Source: an uncultured Roseburia sp.
Lineage (GTDB): Bacteria; Bacillota_A; Clostridia; Lachnospirales; Lachnospiraceae
Direction of reading: 5' to 3'
NCBI GenBank assembly: GCA_900753715.1
Contig: CAAEAE010000188.1
Span: 1-28,224 of the forward strand
DNA length: 28,224 bases
The position numbers and the translations under genes were made by a program. Positions 1-8,318 of the stretch are shown here, piece by piece (position 1 is the stretch's first letter; each line of letters begins with the position of its first letter). A model generated the notes under the pieces. It saw only the letters and a list, made by a program, of their open reading frames with translations. It did not search any database and was not told the origin of the DNA.

Positions 1-2
1 AA

Positions 3-1031
3 AAAGACACCGGCACCAATCTGGTGCTCTCCGCCATCCATTCCGGGGATGAGCTGCCGCTTCGCATGGCGCCGTTAATTTTCCTCTCCACCTTAATCAC
101 GCACTTATTCGGCGGTTCCGCCGGAAGAGAAGGCGCCGCCTTACAGCTTGGCGGAAGTATCGGAAACGGACTTGGAAGGCTGTTCCGCTTCGATGAAAAG
201 GACAAGCACATCATGATTATGTGTGGCATGAGCGCCGCTTTTTCCGCACTGTTTGGTACTCCGCTCGCCGCGGCAATTTTCTCCATGGAGGTTGTAAGCG
301 TCGGCATCATGTATTACGCTGCCCTCGTGCCTTGCGTGATTTCTTCGTTGATTGCCTACGGTATCGCCCAGTCGTTTGGCGTCGGTGCCGAGCATTTTGT
401 TATCAATGCGATGCCGAAATTTACCGTTTCCTCTGCCATCTATATCTCAGTGCTCGCCATTTTGTGTGCACTCGTGAGCGTGCTGTTTTGCATCATGCTG
501 CACCAGTCCGAACATGCGTACAAACATTTTTTCAAAAATCCATATGTGCGCGCATTCGCAGGTGGCTGCTTTGTCATCGCACTGACCCTGCTTGTCGGCG
601 ACCAGCGCTACAACGGAACCGGTATGGACATGATTGAAGGCTTTTTCCAGTCGGAATCCGTCGCACCGGAAGCTTTCTTTTTAAAAATGCTTTTTACCGC
701 CGTCACACTCGGTGCCGGATTTAAGGGCGGTGAGATTGTTCCTTCGTTCTTTACCGGAGCAGCTTTTGGCTGCCTGTTCGGCAATCTGACCGGCTTCTGC
801 CCGGATTTGTGCACTGCCGCAGGCATGACTGCAGTCTTCTGCGGGGTCACCAACTGTCCCATCACCTCCCTGCTCATCAGTTTTGAGCTGTTCGGTTTTG
901 ATGGGATGCCGTATTTCCTGCTGGCGATTGCATTCAGTTATATGTTGTCGGGATATTATGGCTTATACAGCAGCCAGAAGATTGTCTACTCGAAATACAA
1001 GACAAACTACATTAATAAGAAGACGCATTGA
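3..1031 (+). CDS. ClC-family anion channel/antiporter, 3' part (5' end outside window)
   Basis: The frame is open from the first bases of the window, so the N-terminus is missing; about 342 residues remain. It is a polytopic membrane protein of the voltage-gated chloride channel (ClC) family. The motif GREGAALQ (window residues about 39-46) carries the family's gating glutamate. The second half of the anion pore is GAGFKGGEIVPSFFTG (near base 712). In the common ClC clade the latter reads GxPGGxFxP. The FKGGE form recalls the fluoride-exporting CLC-F branch as I remember it, so fluoride is a possible substrate. At the left edge GTNLVL lies where the GSGIP selectivity motif would be. The stop codon lies inside the 3' end of the opposing DUF1284 gene (20-bp convergent overlap). 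Family assignment is firm; substrate is inference. Confidence 0.9.
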   Translation, partial: KDTGTNLVLSAIHSGDELPLRMAPLIFLSTLITHLFGGSAGREGAALQLGGSIGNGLGRLFRFDEKDKHIMIMCGMSAAFSALFGTPLAAAIFSMEVVSVGIMYYAALVPCVISSLIAYGIAQSFGVGAEHFVINAMPKFTVSSAIYISVLAILCALVSVLFCIMLHQSEHAYKHFFKNPYVRAFAGGCFVIALTLLVGDQRYNGTGMDMIEGFFQSESVAPEAFFLKMLFTAVTLGAGFKGGEIVPSFFTGAAFGCLFGNLTGFCPDLCTAAGMTAVFCGVTNCPITSLLISFELFGFDGMPYFLLAIAFSYMLSGYYGLYSSQKIVYSKYKTNYINKKTH

Positions 1032-1437
1032 GTTTCAACTGCGCAACAAGATTTTCATAGCGGCAGAGTCCCTGTTTTCTCCAGTAACATCTGCCGCAGC
1101 TTTTTAAAAATGCTTCCTCTGTCATCCGGTCAAGTGCCCGCTCACAGAGTTCGCGATAAGTATAACTGCCGCCCTCTTCTAACTGTAATACAGTTAAAAG
1201 CTGGCGGTCTTTTTCTGCCACATGGTTGGCATCCTGTTCACATTCATTGTTTTCCGTCCGGTTCGGACAGTTTTCACAAATCATATCCGGCTCTGCCACT
1301 AACGTCAGCGGCTTATCTTTATGGCTTTGCAGCCATTCCACGATTGCCGTCATATTTTCACAGAATGTTCCACTGTAGCCTTTTCCTTCATATAATGAGG
1401 TGCAAAGAATGTGATGTACGCGAAATTTTTGTTCCAT
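1012..1437 (-). CDS. DUF1284 cysteine-rich, probable iron-sulfur protein
   Basis: A 141-residue cytoplasmic protein with the DUF1284 layout: an N-terminal HHILC (residues 8-12), GKGYS (18-22) and FCENM. It has nine cysteines, including C54-x2-C57, C66, C114-x2-C117 and C125, a pattern that suggests a bound metal or iron-sulfur cluster; that is inferred, and the family has no settled function that I know of. AAAGGA sits 6 nt before the ATG. It starts 40 nt after the bioY stop on the same strand. Only a short GCGGC/GCCGC hairpin without a U-run lies between, so co-transcription with bioY is likely. Its last 20 bp overlap the 3' end of the ClC gene. Confidence 0.8.
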   Translation of the reverse strand: MEQKFRVHHILCTSLYEGKGYSGTFCENMTAIVEWLQSHKDKPLTLVAEPDMICENCPNRTENNECEQDANHVAEKDRQLLTVLQLEEGGSYTYRELCERALDRMTEEAFLKSCGRCYWRKQGLCRYENLVAQLKLNASSY

Positions 1438-1477
1438 GGATTTTTCCTTTTATAATGCGGCTATTGCCGCTTTGCTG

Positions 1478-2032
1478 CTAGGCTGCTACGCGGCTGTCTT
1501 CCAAAATATGTCCGGCACGAAGTGCTTTGCGCACTGCAAGTCCCACTACATAAGCTCCGACAACAGAGATAACATCCTTTATCAGATACGGAACGGATAC
1601 TAAAAGGAAGGATGCTGTAAATGTGGTGGATGCCACGACTGCATACTGGATAACACCCAACAGATGGCAGATGGCAAGTCCGGCGATTCCAAGTACTACT
1701 GAGATAACCGGGTTCTTCTGTGCGCCTCCGACGCCGCAGAGTAAAGTCAGGAATAAAAATCCCCAGATAAATCCGCCTGTATATCCAACCAGCACAGATG
1801 GTCCTGCTGACATTCCGGCAAAAATCGGTACTCCTACGGTTCCAAGCAGGATATAAATTGCGGTGGATGCGGTTCCCTTCTTCCATCCGAGCACATATCC
1901 GCAGACTGCCATTGCAAATGTCTGCAAGGTAATCGGCACACCGCTTGGCATCGGAATCTGAAGAATCGACAGTACACCAAGCACCGCGGTAAACATACCA
2001 ATCATTACAATTGTCTTTGTTGAAATTTTCAT
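1478..2032 (-). CDS. bioY: Biotin transporter substrate-binding subunit BioY (ECF type)
   Basis: A 184-residue, very hydrophobic protein with about six membrane segments. It has the BioY hallmarks: an N-terminal MIGMFTAVLGVLSILQIPMP, then VPITLQTFAMAVCGYVLG (residues about 32-49), GxVGVPIFAGMSAGPSVLVGYTGGF (about 64-88) and a C-terminal helix with the motif VGLAVRKAL. BioY is the S-component that binds biotin in the membrane and either acts alone or with the shared EcfAA'T module, which is not in this window. AGGAGG precedes the ATG at good spacing. The promoter 35 to 60 nt upstream is embedded in a BirA-type palindrome, which independently supports a biotin role. Confidence 0.95.
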   Translation of the reverse strand: MKISTKTIVMIGMFTAVLGVLSILQIPMPSGVPITLQTFAMAVCGYVLGWKKGTASTAIYILLGTVGVPIFAGMSAGPSVLVGYTGGFIWGFLFLTLLCGVGGAQKNPVISVVLGIAGLAICHLLGVIQYAVVASTTFTASFLLVSVPYLIKDVISVVGAYVVGLAVRKALRAGHILEDSRVAA

Positions 2033-2067
2033 AGCAAAAAGCCTCCTTGAATTTTAAGCATAGTGGT

Positions 2068-2096
2068 ATCATATACGGTTTGCTTTCAATTGTCAA
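2068..2096 (-). promoter_or_regulatory. bioY promoter
   Basis: On the minus strand TTGACA (2091-2096) is followed after exactly 17 nt by TATGAT (2068-2073), then the AGGAGG site and the bioY ATG at 2032. The -35 box lies wholly inside the inner arm of the BirA-like palindrome, so repressor binding would block RNA polymerase. Confidence 0.8.
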
Positions 2097-2128
2097 CCTT
2101 TTTATTTTCAAAGGTTGACAATTGAAAG
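2083..2128. promoter_or_regulatory. BirA-type biotin operator (perfect inverted repeat)
   Basis: CTTTCAATTGTCAACCTT (2083-2100) and its exact reverse complement (2111-2128) flank a 10-nt spacer. The core TTGTCAACC-N14-GGTTGACAA fits the Firmicutes BirA operator form (TTGTnAACC, about 15 nt, GGTTnACAA) known from bio operons. It covers the -35 box of bioY. The other half also contains TTGACA on the plus strand, but no -10 box follows it there. Confidence 0.85.
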
Positions 2129-2158
2129 TGTGCGAACGGTGCATCCTGCCTAAAAGGG

Positions 2159-2192
2159 AAAAAACCGGAAGCACTAGCACTTACGGTTTTTT
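2159..2192 (-). terminator. Intrinsic terminator of the trp-ansA operon
   Basis: On the minus strand AACCG-T-AAGTGC pairs with GTGCTT-C-CGGTT (one mismatch, two G-U pairs), followed by a run of six U. It overlaps the ansA stop codon (2174-2176), so the last codons of ansA form part of the stem. A-runs on the other side give it limited bidirectional character. Confidence 0.75.
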
Positions 2193-3184
2193 CCAAATAT
2201 TAAATCATAATTGATGTTTTTGTAGAAAATGTCCTCAAGCCGCTCCTGCTCTCCCGGGAAATTTCCAAGTATCCACATGGTCTTTGCAATGACAGATTCT
2301 AACGTCATATCATATGACTCAAGGAAACGGCAGTTTTTTTTCATGTCATGCCCTACCTCATAGACCGTCATATCACTGCCCTCATGTGCCACCTGGGTTG
2401 CCATCACAACGAGTTTATCCGGATGCTTCTGGCAGAGCTCATAAAAAGCGTCCGCAATGGAATGTGGGATTCCACCGACTCCAAAGCTTTCCACAATAAT
2501 ACAGTCGTAGTTTTCAAAAATGCTGCTTAAAACACGCGGTTTAATCCCCGGTATCAGCTTCATCAAATAGATATTTTCATCTAACTTCTCATAAAACCGG
2601 ACCTCTTCCTCATAGGGAATCATCGGAATGTACCGCATGATATTCAAATCCTGTATCACGGCAAGGTACGGATAGTCGATACTGGAAAATGCGTTGTAGC
2701 TCTTAGAGCGCACCTTCTTGGCACGGGTTCCGGCAATGACCTTTCCGTCAAAAATAATCGAAACGCCCTGGGAAGCCGCATCTGATGCGTACAAAAAGCT
2801 GTCAAGCAGATTGGATTTGGCATCTGTAATCTCCAAATCAATCGGCTTTTGTGCCCCGGTAATAACAATCGGCTTTTTCGAATTCTGTACCATATAGGAA
2901 AGCGCCGCCGCTGTGTATGCCATGGTATCTGTTCCGTGTGCAATGACAAATCCGTCGTAGGCTTCGTACTGCTCTCTTATGGTGTGCACGATGAGTTTCC
3001 AGTGCTTTGGCTCCATGTTCGAGCTGTCAAGATTTAAAAGCTGGATTGCCTCAATCTGACAGATATCCTTCACCTGTGGAATGTATTCCAACAGTTCCTG
3101 CGGTGTAATCTGCGGTTTTAATCCGCTGTCTGAGCGGCGTGACGCGATGGTTCCGCCTGTCGCGATAAACAAAATTTTTTTCAT
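2174..3184 (-). CDS. ansA: L-asparaginase, type I cytoplasmic
   Basis: A 336-residue asparaginase that hydrolyses L-asparagine to aspartate and ammonia. The first catalytic threonine is in TGGTIAS (Thr12). The second catalytic motif HGTDTMAYTAAAL (83-95) contains Thr85 and Asp86, and the later TGAQKPI block is also present. There is no signal peptide, and the length fits the type I cytoplasmic form. Its ATG is only 12 nt after the trpD stop with AAAGAGA as ribosome site. No terminator lies between, so it appears to be the last gene of the tryptophan operon. The terminator stem begins inside its last codons. Nothing seen in the protein explains why it should follow Trp regulation. Confidence 0.93.
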   Translation of the reverse strand: MKKILFIATGGTIASRRSDSGLKPQITPQELLEYIPQVKDICQIEAIQLLNLDSSNMEPKHWKLIVHTIREQYEAYDGFVIAHGTDTMAYTAAALSYMVQNSKKPIVITGAQKPIDLEITDAKSNLLDSFLYASDAASQGVSIIFDGKVIAGTRAKKVRSKSYNAFSSIDYPYLAVIQDLNIMRYIPMIPYEEEVRFYEKLDENIYLMKLIPGIKPRVLSSIFENYDCIIVESFGVGGIPHSIADAFYELCQKHPDKLVVMATQVAHEGSDMTVYEVGHDMKKNCRFLESYDMTLESVIAKTMWILGNFPGEQERLEDIFYKNINYDLIFGKNRKC

Positions 3185-3196
3185 GCAGTTCTCTTT

Positions 3197-4207
3197 CTAC
3201 TGATTCGAGCATCTTATGAGTTCTTCTAATTTCTCATATGCCTTTCCGGAATCAATGGTGTCCGCTGCTAATTTTACACCAGCTTCCACCGATTCTGCAA
3301 GCCCTCCGATATAAAGAGTTGCTCCCGCATTTAAAAGAACGATATCCCGTTTTGCTCCTTTCTCAATTCCTTTTAAGATATTTTTTGTAATTTCTGCATT
3401 GGTTATATCATCGCCGCCCTGTAAATCTTCTAATGTGCAGGGCTTTAATCCAAACTGCTCCGGTTTTACTTTATACGTAGTAACTGTTCCGTGATTGATT
3501 TCTGAAACAACGGATGGTCCGGTCAGCGTAAATTCATCCATATGGTCAAGTCCGCTGACCACGAATCCGCGCTCAACGCCAAGTCTGCTCATTGCCTTTG
3601 CCACATTCTCGGTCAGAAGCGGGTCATACACACCAACCACCATATTTTTTGCACGGGAAGGGTTTGCAAGCGGTCCTAAGATGTTAAATACGGTGCGGAT
3701 TCCCATTTCCTTGCGCGCCTGACCAACATATTTCATGGATTTATTGAAAAGCTGTGCAAACATAAATCCGATTCCAACCTCATCCACGCACTTCTGCACA
3801 ACGGACGGTTCCGCCATAATGTTGACTCCAAGTGCCTCAAGCACATCGCCTGCACCGGATTTTGAGGAGATGGAACGGTTTCCGTGCTTTGCCACCGGAA
3901 GTCCGGCTGCCGCTACAACAAACGCAGAGGTCGTAGAGATATTAAAGGTAAAGGTTCTGTCTCCGCCGGTTCCCACCAAATCCACATAATTTGCAACTGC
4001 CGGCTTTATTGTATCTGCCTTATCCCGGAGAACGGAAGCAAATCCGATTAATTCCTCAAGGGTTTCGCCCTTCATCCGAAGTGCGGTCAGAAACGATGCA
4101 ATCTGTGCCTGCGTTGCCTCACCGCTTAACATCAGCTCCATTCCCCTTTTTGCTTCCTGTTCTGTGAGGTCATTTCCATCTGTAACTTTTGCAATCAGTT
4201 CTTTCAT
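3197..4207 (-). CDS. trpD: Anthranilate phosphoribosyltransferase TrpD
   Basis: 336 residues, the usual length for free-standing TrpD. It transfers phosphoribose from PRPP to anthranilate, the second committed tryptophan step. The PRPP-binding block GTGGDRTFTFNIST (about 80-93) and the loop KHGNRSISSKSGAGDVLEALG (about 107-127) are intact, and the N-terminal helical domain starts MKELIAKVTDGNDLTEQEA. AAGGAG lies 9 nt before the ATG. It sits 29 nt after trpA and is the last trp gene, whereas in most Firmicutes operons trpD lies between trpG and trpC. ansA follows 12 nt later. Confidence 0.97.
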   Translation of the reverse strand: MKELIAKVTDGNDLTEQEAKRGMELMLSGEATQAQIASFLTALRMKGETLEELIGFASVLRDKADTIKPAVANYVDLVGTGGDRTFTFNISTTSAFVVAAAGLPVAKHGNRSISSKSGAGDVLEALGVNIMAEPSVVQKCVDEVGIGFMFAQLFNKSMKYVGQARKEMGIRTVFNILGPLANPSRAKNMVVGVYDPLLTENVAKAMSRLGVERGFVVSGLDHMDEFTLTGPSVVSEINHGTVTTYKVKPEQFGLKPCTLEDLQGGDDITNAEITKNILKGIEKGAKRDIVLLNAGATLYIGGLAESVEAGVKLAADTIDSGKAYEKLEELIRCSNQ

Positions 4208-4236
4208 ATATTTAATCTCCTTTTAACTTTTCTATT

Positions 4237-5031
4237 TTACATTTCATTTAACGTCTTTTTAAAGGTACTGCAATATTCTTTTGCCGCTTCTGTGCTATAG
4301 TTGTTTTCTTTCATCAGCGTGATGAAGTGTGACCCTACGATTGCTCCGTCGATAATGTCCTTCATCGGTTGCACATCCTCCGCCGTCCGGATTCCAAATC
4401 CCATCATAACCGGAATTTCTGCCACTTCTTTTACTTTCTTTAAATACGATATAACTTCTTTGTGGAAGTCTGCACCCTGTCCGGTAACACCCATCGAGGA
4501 CACGCAGTAGACAAATCCCCTCGCATTTTTCAATATCATCGGAATCCGCCTGCCGGACACCGGAGAGACAAGCTGAATTAAGATAGTGGTCTCCTGCCCA
4601 GCCAGACAATTGCTTAACTCCTCCTGCTCCTCAAATGGAAGGTCCGGAATAATCAGTCCATCCACACCGACTTCCGCACATTTTTTTGCAAATTCTTCCA
4701 CTCCGTAGTGCAGTATCGTGTTGTAATACATCATAAAGACAATCGGTACGGTGATGCCGTCCTTACGCATCTCCTCCATCGTTACAAAGATTTTTTTCAA
4801 GGTTGTTCCGCCGCAGATTGCTTCGTAGGAAGCGTCCTGGATGACAGGTCCGTCCGCTACCGGGTCAGAAAACGGAACCCCAAGCTCGATGACATCGACA
4901 CCTGCTTCCTGCTGTGCACGGATGATTGCTTTTGTGTGCTCCAAATCCGGCAATCCTGCTGTGATATAAGTGATAAACGCCTTTTCGCCGCGCTCTTTTA
5001 ACTGATTCATTCTCTCTTCAATACGATTCAT
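4237..5031 (-). CDS. trpA: Tryptophan synthase alpha subunit TrpA
   Basis: 264 residues, a TIM barrel that cleaves indole-3-glycerol phosphate to indole and glyceraldehyde-3-phosphate. Indole is passed to TrpB in the alpha2-beta2 complex. The catalytic pair lies in ELGVPFSDPVADGPVIQ: Glu49 and Asp60, at exactly the canonical positions. GLIIPDLPFEE (about 125-135) and the phosphate-binding GFGIRTAEDV near residue 210 are present. A GGAGG site lies 10 nt before the ATG, 15 nt after the trpB stop. Confidence 0.97.
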   Translation of the reverse strand: MNRIEERMNQLKERGEKAFITYITAGLPDLEHTKAIIRAQQEAGVDVIELGVPFSDPVADGPVIQDASYEAICGGTTLKKIFVTMEEMRKDGITVPIVFMMYYNTILHYGVEEFAKKCAEVGVDGLIIPDLPFEEQEELSNCLAGQETTILIQLVSPVSGRRIPMILKNARGFVYCVSSMGVTGQGADFHKEVISYLKKVKEVAEIPVMMGFGIRTAEDVQPMKDIIDGAIVGSHFITLMKENNYSTEAAKEYCSTFKKTLNEM

Positions 5032-5046
5032 GCTTCCCCGTCCTCC

Positions 5047-6231
5047 TTAATTCAGATATCCTTTTCCGTCTAAATAATCTGCAATCGTGTTTACGTCCTT
5101 ATCACCTCTTCCGGACAGACATACGATTACGGTATCGCCCGGATGCTCTTTTGCGTATTTCGGCACATATGCCATCGCATGTGCACTCTCAATTGCCGGT
5201 ATGATGCCTTCAAGCTCACAAAGTTCCATCAGGGCATCCATCGCTTCCACATCCGTGATAGAAACGTACTCGGCACGTCCGGTCTGCTTTAAATATGCGT
5301 GTTCCGGTCCAACACCCGGATAATCGAGTCCCGCGGAAATCGAATGAGCTAACGTCACATTACCGTCCTCATCCTGTAACAGGAAGGAACGCATTCCGTG
5401 AAGCACGCCCGGTTCCCCTTTTGCCATCGCAGACGCATGCTCTCCGGTCTCGATTCCCTTTCCGGCAGCTTCCACGCCGATAAGTTTTACGCCCTTCTCC
5501 TCAATAAAATCCGCAAACATTCCGATGGAATTGGAGCCGCCGCCCACGCACGCCATCACGGCATCCGGCAGTCTGTTTTCTACGGCAAGAATCTGTTTTT
5601 TTGCCTCACGGCTGATGACACTCTGAAATTCCTTGACCATCTTCGGATACGGGTAAGGTCCTACGGCAGAACCGATGACGTAAAAGGTATCCTCCGCTGT
5701 TTTTGCCCAGGTGCGGATTGCTTCATTAGTGGCATCCTTTAAGGTGTTGCTTCCCGAAGTAACGCTCACAACCTTTGCGCCGAGCATCTTCATACGCATC
5801 ACGTTTAAGGACTGACGCTTGATGTCCTCGGCTCCCATGTAAACCATACATTCCATTCCAAACAGTGCTGCTCCGGTTGCCGTTGCCACACCGTGCTGTC
5901 CGGCGCCGGTCTCTGCAATGACCTTTTTCTTTCCCATCCGCTTTGCAAGAAGAATCTGTCCGATGACATTGTTAATCTTGTGTGCGCCGGTATGATTTAA
6001 ATCCTCCCGCTTCAGATACAGCCGGATGCCGTACTTCTCGCTGAGCCGCTCCGCATAGTATAACGGTGTCTCTCTGCCGACATACTGTTTCAAATAATAG
6101 TGATACTGCTTTAAAAATTCCGGGTCGTGGATTGCCTCCTCAAATGCATTGTCTAATTCCTCCAATGTATTCATCAGCGACTCCGATACATATTGTCCGC
6201 CAAATTCTCCGTAATAAGCCTTTTTATTCAT
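5047..6231 (-). CDS. trpB: Tryptophan synthase beta subunit TrpB
   Basis: 394 residues, a PLP enzyme that condenses indole with serine. The PLP lysine is in [10 protein letters not shown] (Lys85). [12 protein letters not shown] carries the catalytic glutamate region, and [10 protein letters not shown] (about residue 230) is the phosphate cradle. N-terminal [15 protein letters not shown] and C-terminal [13 protein letters not shown] are typical of the TrpB1 class that partners with TrpA. AAGGAG lies 9 nt before the ATG, 27 nt after trpF. It is highly conserved with no defects. Confidence 0.98.
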   Translation of the reverse strand: MNKKAYYGEFGGQYVSESLMNTLEELDNAFEEAIHDPEFLKQYHYYLKQYVGRETPLYYAERLSEKYGIRLYLKREDLNHTGAHKINNVIGQILLAKRMGKKKVIAETGAGQHGVATATGAALFGMECMVYMGAEDIKRQSLNVMRMKMLGAKVVSVTSGSNTLKDATNEAIRTWAKTAEDTFYVIGSAVGPYPYPKMVKEFQSVISREAKKQILAVENRLPDAVMACVGGGSNSIGMFADFIEEKGVKLIGVEAAGKGIETGEHASAMAKGEPGVLHGMRSFLLQDEDGNVTLAHSISAGLDYPGVGPEHAYLKQTGRAEYVSITDVEAMDALMELCELEGIIPAIESAHAMAYVPKYAKEHPGDTVIVCLSGRGDKDVNTIADYLDGKGYLN

Positions 6232-6258
6232 TGTCTCGTTCTCCTTTTTAATCTTGTT

Positions 6259-6951
6259 TTAACTTTCTATCATATGTTCTATAAATTCCAGTATCCGTTT
6301 CCGGCTTTTCTTTCCATCTTCCCCTTCCACGCCGCTGCTGACATCCACGATATCCGGGTCAAAGAATCGAATCCCGTCCCCGACATTCTCCGGTGTCAGT
6401 CCGCCCGCCAGAAGAAAAAGTCTTTTTTCCTCCCGCATCCGCCACCGAAATTCCAGAAAGCGTGTACGCTCATCGTCCTGTGCGTTTTCCCAGCCAAAGG
6501 TTTTTCCGCTTCCGTATCCCGGCGCATCGACCAGTACCGCCTGTATCTTCTTTGCGGTATCCCTCTGTAACTGTGCATCCGCCGCTTCCAACATCTCTGC
6601 TTTTTCCAGATTCACCGCAAGCCATACCGGAATGGAAACCGTATCAAGTACTTCCTGCTTTAAGTTCTTATGTGCCTGTAGAATATCAAATCCGGCTTCT
6701 GTCAGGCTCCCCGCAAGTACTCTGTCCGGTCCCACCGTTACTGCGACTTTTTTTATATCAGGATTTAATATTTTAAAAATCTTTTCTGCCTGTTCTATCG
6801 AAACATTCCGCTTGCTTTTTTCATAAAATACAAATCCTGCGTACATCTGCGCTTTTTTCTGTGAGTTCTTCTCCGCAAGCAGTTTCTGTGCTTCATTTAA
6901 GTATTCCGCTTCCTGTTCCGTTGTGATTCCGCATATTTTTACTGTTGTCAT
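6259..6951 (-). CDS. trpF: Phosphoribosylanthranilate isomerase TrpF (divergent)
   Basis: About 230 residues. It isomerises phosphoribosylanthranilate to CdRP. I chose the ATG at 6951 over the one at 6958-6960: AAGGG is about 10 nt from it but only 1 nt from the upstream one, and this start puts the catalytic cysteine of KICGIT at position 7 as usual. The catalytic aspartate is in LVDAPGYGSGKTF, and LAGGLTPENV plus DVDVSSGVE-like DIVDVSSGVE bind phosphate. The protein is divergent. The usual VQLHG strand reads ILQAHKN, GGTGxxFDW reads GYGSGKTFGW, and an insert follows the first helix. Operon position (6 to 15 nt after trpC) makes the role secure. Confidence 0.92.
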   Translation of the reverse strand: MTTVKICGITTEQEAEYLNEAQKLLAEKNSQKKAQMYAGFVFYEKSKRNVSIEQAEKIFKILNPDIKKVAVTVGPDRVLAGSLTEAGFDILQAHKNLKQEVLDTVSIPVWLAVNLEKAEMLEAADAQLQRDTAKKIQAVLVDAPGYGSGKTFGWENAQDDERTRFLEFRWRMREEKRLFLLAGGLTPENVGDGIRFFDPDIVDVSSGVEGEDGKKSRKRILEFIEHMIES

Positions 6952-6966
6952 GGCTCTCATTCCCTT

Positions 6967-7740
6967 TTACAATGCTTTCCAGTGTGCCGCCACTTCTTTT
7001 GGATGCTCTGCCTCCATCAATGCCCTGCCAATTAGAAATCCGTCGACCTGACAGTTCTTTAGGAAGAGGACATCCTCATCCGTCAAAATCCCGCTTTCTG
7101 AAACAAAGCAGCACTCTTTTGGCACCAGCTTCCGCAACCGCTCAGTTGTCTTTAAATCAATAGAGAAATCCTTGAGGTTTCGGTTGTTGACTCCCACAAT
7201 CCCTGGAGACAGTTTTAACACCCGCTCCATCTCCCGCTCATCATGGGTTTCAATCAATACATCTAACCCCAGTGCTCCCGCAAGCTGATAGAAGTCTTTT
7301 AGTTTTGCATCGTCTAAGATTGCCGCAATCAAAAGCACTGCGTCCGCCCCTATTGCCTTTGCCTCGTAAAACTGATATTCCTCAATCATAAAATCTTTTC
7401 TTAAGATGGGAAGCCCGCTCAGTGGTCTGATATCCCGCAAATCATCTGCGCTTCCAAAAAAGTGGTCTTCCTCTGTCAGACAAGAGATTGCATCCACTGA
7501 ATCGTTATACTCTTCAATTCTATCTAAAATATTAAGTTTACTTTTAATATGTCCAAGACTTGGGGAACCTTTTTTGCACTCTCCGATAATCGAAATTCCG
7601 GGCTTTCTTAACGCTTCCTCGAAGCTGTGGTGTTCATTTTGCGATTCCTCTGCAAGCCTTCTCATTTCTGTAAGCGGAATCTTCTTTTTATGCTCCGGCA
7701 GTTTTCTTTTTTTATCCTCCACAATTGTCTCAAGTATCAT
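6967..7740 (-). CDS. trpC: Indole-3-glycerol-phosphate synthase TrpC
   Basis: 257 residues, a single-domain TIM barrel not fused to TrpF. It closes the ring of CdRP to indole-3-glycerol phosphate with loss of CO2 and water. N-terminal MILETIVEDKKRKL and the catalytic blocks IIGECKKGSPSLG (Glu54, Lys56) and PILRKDFMIEEYQ (Lys115) are intact, followed by GVNNRNLKDFSID and VSESGI. The start codon overlaps the trpG stop as ATGA, so the two are translationally coupled. Confidence 0.97.
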   Translation of the reverse strand: MILETIVEDKKRKLPEHKKKIPLTEMRRLAEESQNEHHSFEEALRKPGISIIGECKKGSPSLGHIKSKLNILDRIEEYNDSVDAISCLTEEDHFFGSADDLRDIRPLSGLPILRKDFMIEEYQFYEAKAIGADAVLLIAAILDDAKLKDFYQLAGALGLDVLIETHDEREMERVLKLSPGIVGVNNRNLKDFSIDLKTTERLRKLVPKECCFVSESGILTDEDVLFLKNCQVDGFLIGRALMEAEHPKEVAAHWKAL

Positions 7741-8318
7741 CCCCTGGTCTCCTTTGCTCCGTTGATAAAGTTTTCAATCATCCGCTTTCCGTGCTCCGTA
7801 TAGATGGATTCCGGATGAAACTGAAGCCCGACCACCGGATATTCTTTATGACGGATTGCCATGATTTCGCCGTCTGCCGTACGGGCAGTCACCTCTAAGC
7901 ACTCCGGTAAATCATCTTCCTGCACTGCCAGTGAATGATACCGTGCCACCTTCACCGGGGAAGGAATCCCCTCAAAGATTCCGGTTCCGTCATGGGAAAT
8001 CTCAGACTGTTTTCCGTGATACAGGCTCTTTGCATAGCTTACGGTTCCGCCAAACGCCTCGCCGATGCACTGGTGTCCCAGACAGATACCAAGAATCGGC
8101 ACCTCTCTATAAAACTCTTTTACCACGTCCATACAGATTCCGGCTTCCGACGGGCTTTTCGGTCCCGGCGACAATACAATTTTTTCCGGGTGCATCTGTC
8201 TGATTTCTTCCAGGGTCACTGTATCATTGCGCACAACGCGGATTTCATCGGTAAAGGTGCCAAAATACTGATACAGGTTATACGTAAATGAATCATAGTT
8301 ATCAATCAGCAAAATCAT
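7737..8318 (-). CDS. trpG: Anthranilate synthase glutamine amidotransferase subunit TrpG
   Basis: 193 residues, a class I glutamine amidotransferase that delivers ammonia to TrpE. The triad is visible: Cys79 in LGICLGHQC, and His168 and Glu170 in QFHPESI. N-terminal MILLIDNYDSFTYNLYQYF and LSPGPKSP are typical. Homologues of this type can also serve para-aminobenzoate synthase (PabA), and no separate pabA is in this window, so a dual role is possible. Start and stop overlap its neighbours by 4 bp on both sides. Confidence 0.97.
   Translation of the reverse strand: MILLIDNYDSFTYNLYQYFGTFTDEIRVVRNDTVTLEEIRQMHPEKIVLSPGPKSPSEAGICMDVVKEFYREVPILGICLGHQCIGEAFGGTVSYAKSLYHGKQSEISHDGTGIFEGIPSPVKVARYHSLAVQEDDLPECLEVTARTADGEIMAIRHKEYPVVGLQFHPESIYTEHGKRMIENFINGAKETRG

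Noticed and set aside
1457..1470. GCGGC/GCCGC hairpin between bioY and DUF1284 as a terminator
   Set aside because: Only a 5-bp stem and no U-run on the minus strand; read-through is more likely.
2115..2143. A second, plus-strand promoter in the BirA palindrome
   Set aside because: TTGACA is present by symmetry, but the position 17 nt downstream (GGTGCA) is not a -10 box and no plus-strand gene follows.
1461..2180. A 239-codon frame on the minus strand overlapping bioY
   Set aside because: bioY in another frame has clear family motifs, promoter, operator and ribosome site; this frame is rich in Cys, Arg and Ser as expected of a shadow.
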